Of a stretch of DNA of 5,708 nt, positions 5,704 through 5,708 are shown piece after piece. The stretch is from NCBI GenBank assembly GCA_902796705.1, contig CADBQF010000185.1, positions 1 through 5,708 on the forward strand, in the 5' to 3' direction. Position numbers and translations under genes: made by a program. The notes below the pieces were generated by a model that did not search any database, had not been told where the DNA came from, and saw only the letters and a program-made list of their open reading frames with translations. Every line of letters starts with the position of its first letter. The stretch's first letter is position 1. This DNA comes from Ruminococcus flavefaciens. Lineage in GTDB: Bacteria; Bacillota; Clostridia; Oscillospirales; Ruminococcaceae.

Positions 5704-5708
5704 TGAAC

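Noticed and set aside
5461..5708. Riboswitch or structured RNA in the gap after mfd
   Set aside because: The expected leader of the next gene is only about 40 bases, and I see no known riboswitch core, T-box or tRNA fold there.

Overview
This window looks like an ordinary housekeeping stretch of a Gram-positive, low-to-mid GC Firmicute. It most resembles the Ruminococcus/Oscillospiraceae group of Clostridia. The evidence is the AGGAG-type ribosome binding sites, sigma-A-type promoters, a lipoprotein with a classic lipobox, codon use rich in ATA, AGA/AGG and CTC/CTT, and the pth-mfd pairing typical of Firmicutes. The genus is an inference from codon style and protein sequence, not a proof.

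Layout. Positions 1-299 (minus strand) carry the first 99 residues of a secreted lipoprotein; its C-terminal part lies beyond the left edge. Positions 300-545 are a divergent intergenic region with two back-to-back promoters of the same form (TTGAAA, 17-bp spacer, extended TATAAT) and small inverted repeats that could be operators. On the plus strand follow a PHP-family histidinol-phosphatase-like enzyme (546-1340), peptidyl-tRNA hydrolase pth (1337-1963, overlapping the previous gene by 4 bases) and the transcription-repair coupling factor mfd (2002-5460, complete). The last 248 bases (5461-5708) hold no convincing gene. They contain a doubtful 38-codon ORF, a long imperfect inverted repeat, a consensus promoter and tandem Shine-Dalgarno sequences belonging to a gene that starts at or just past the right edge.

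How the genes work together. The three plus-strand genes look like one transcription unit from the promoter at 494-522. pth is probably translationally coupled to the phosphatase gene, and mfd follows after 38 bases with its own ribosome binding site. Pth recycles peptidyl-tRNAs dropped by ribosomes, and Mfd removes stalled RNA polymerase and recruits UvrA, so both clear stalled gene-expression machinery. The phosphatase has no other histidine gene beside it here, so its substrate is not settled by context.

I see no mobile element, CRISPR array, tRNA, rRNA or new multi-gene system. The most interesting places are non-coding: the divergent promoter region and the structured region downstream of mfd, where an inverted repeat overlaps the -35 box of a consensus promoter.
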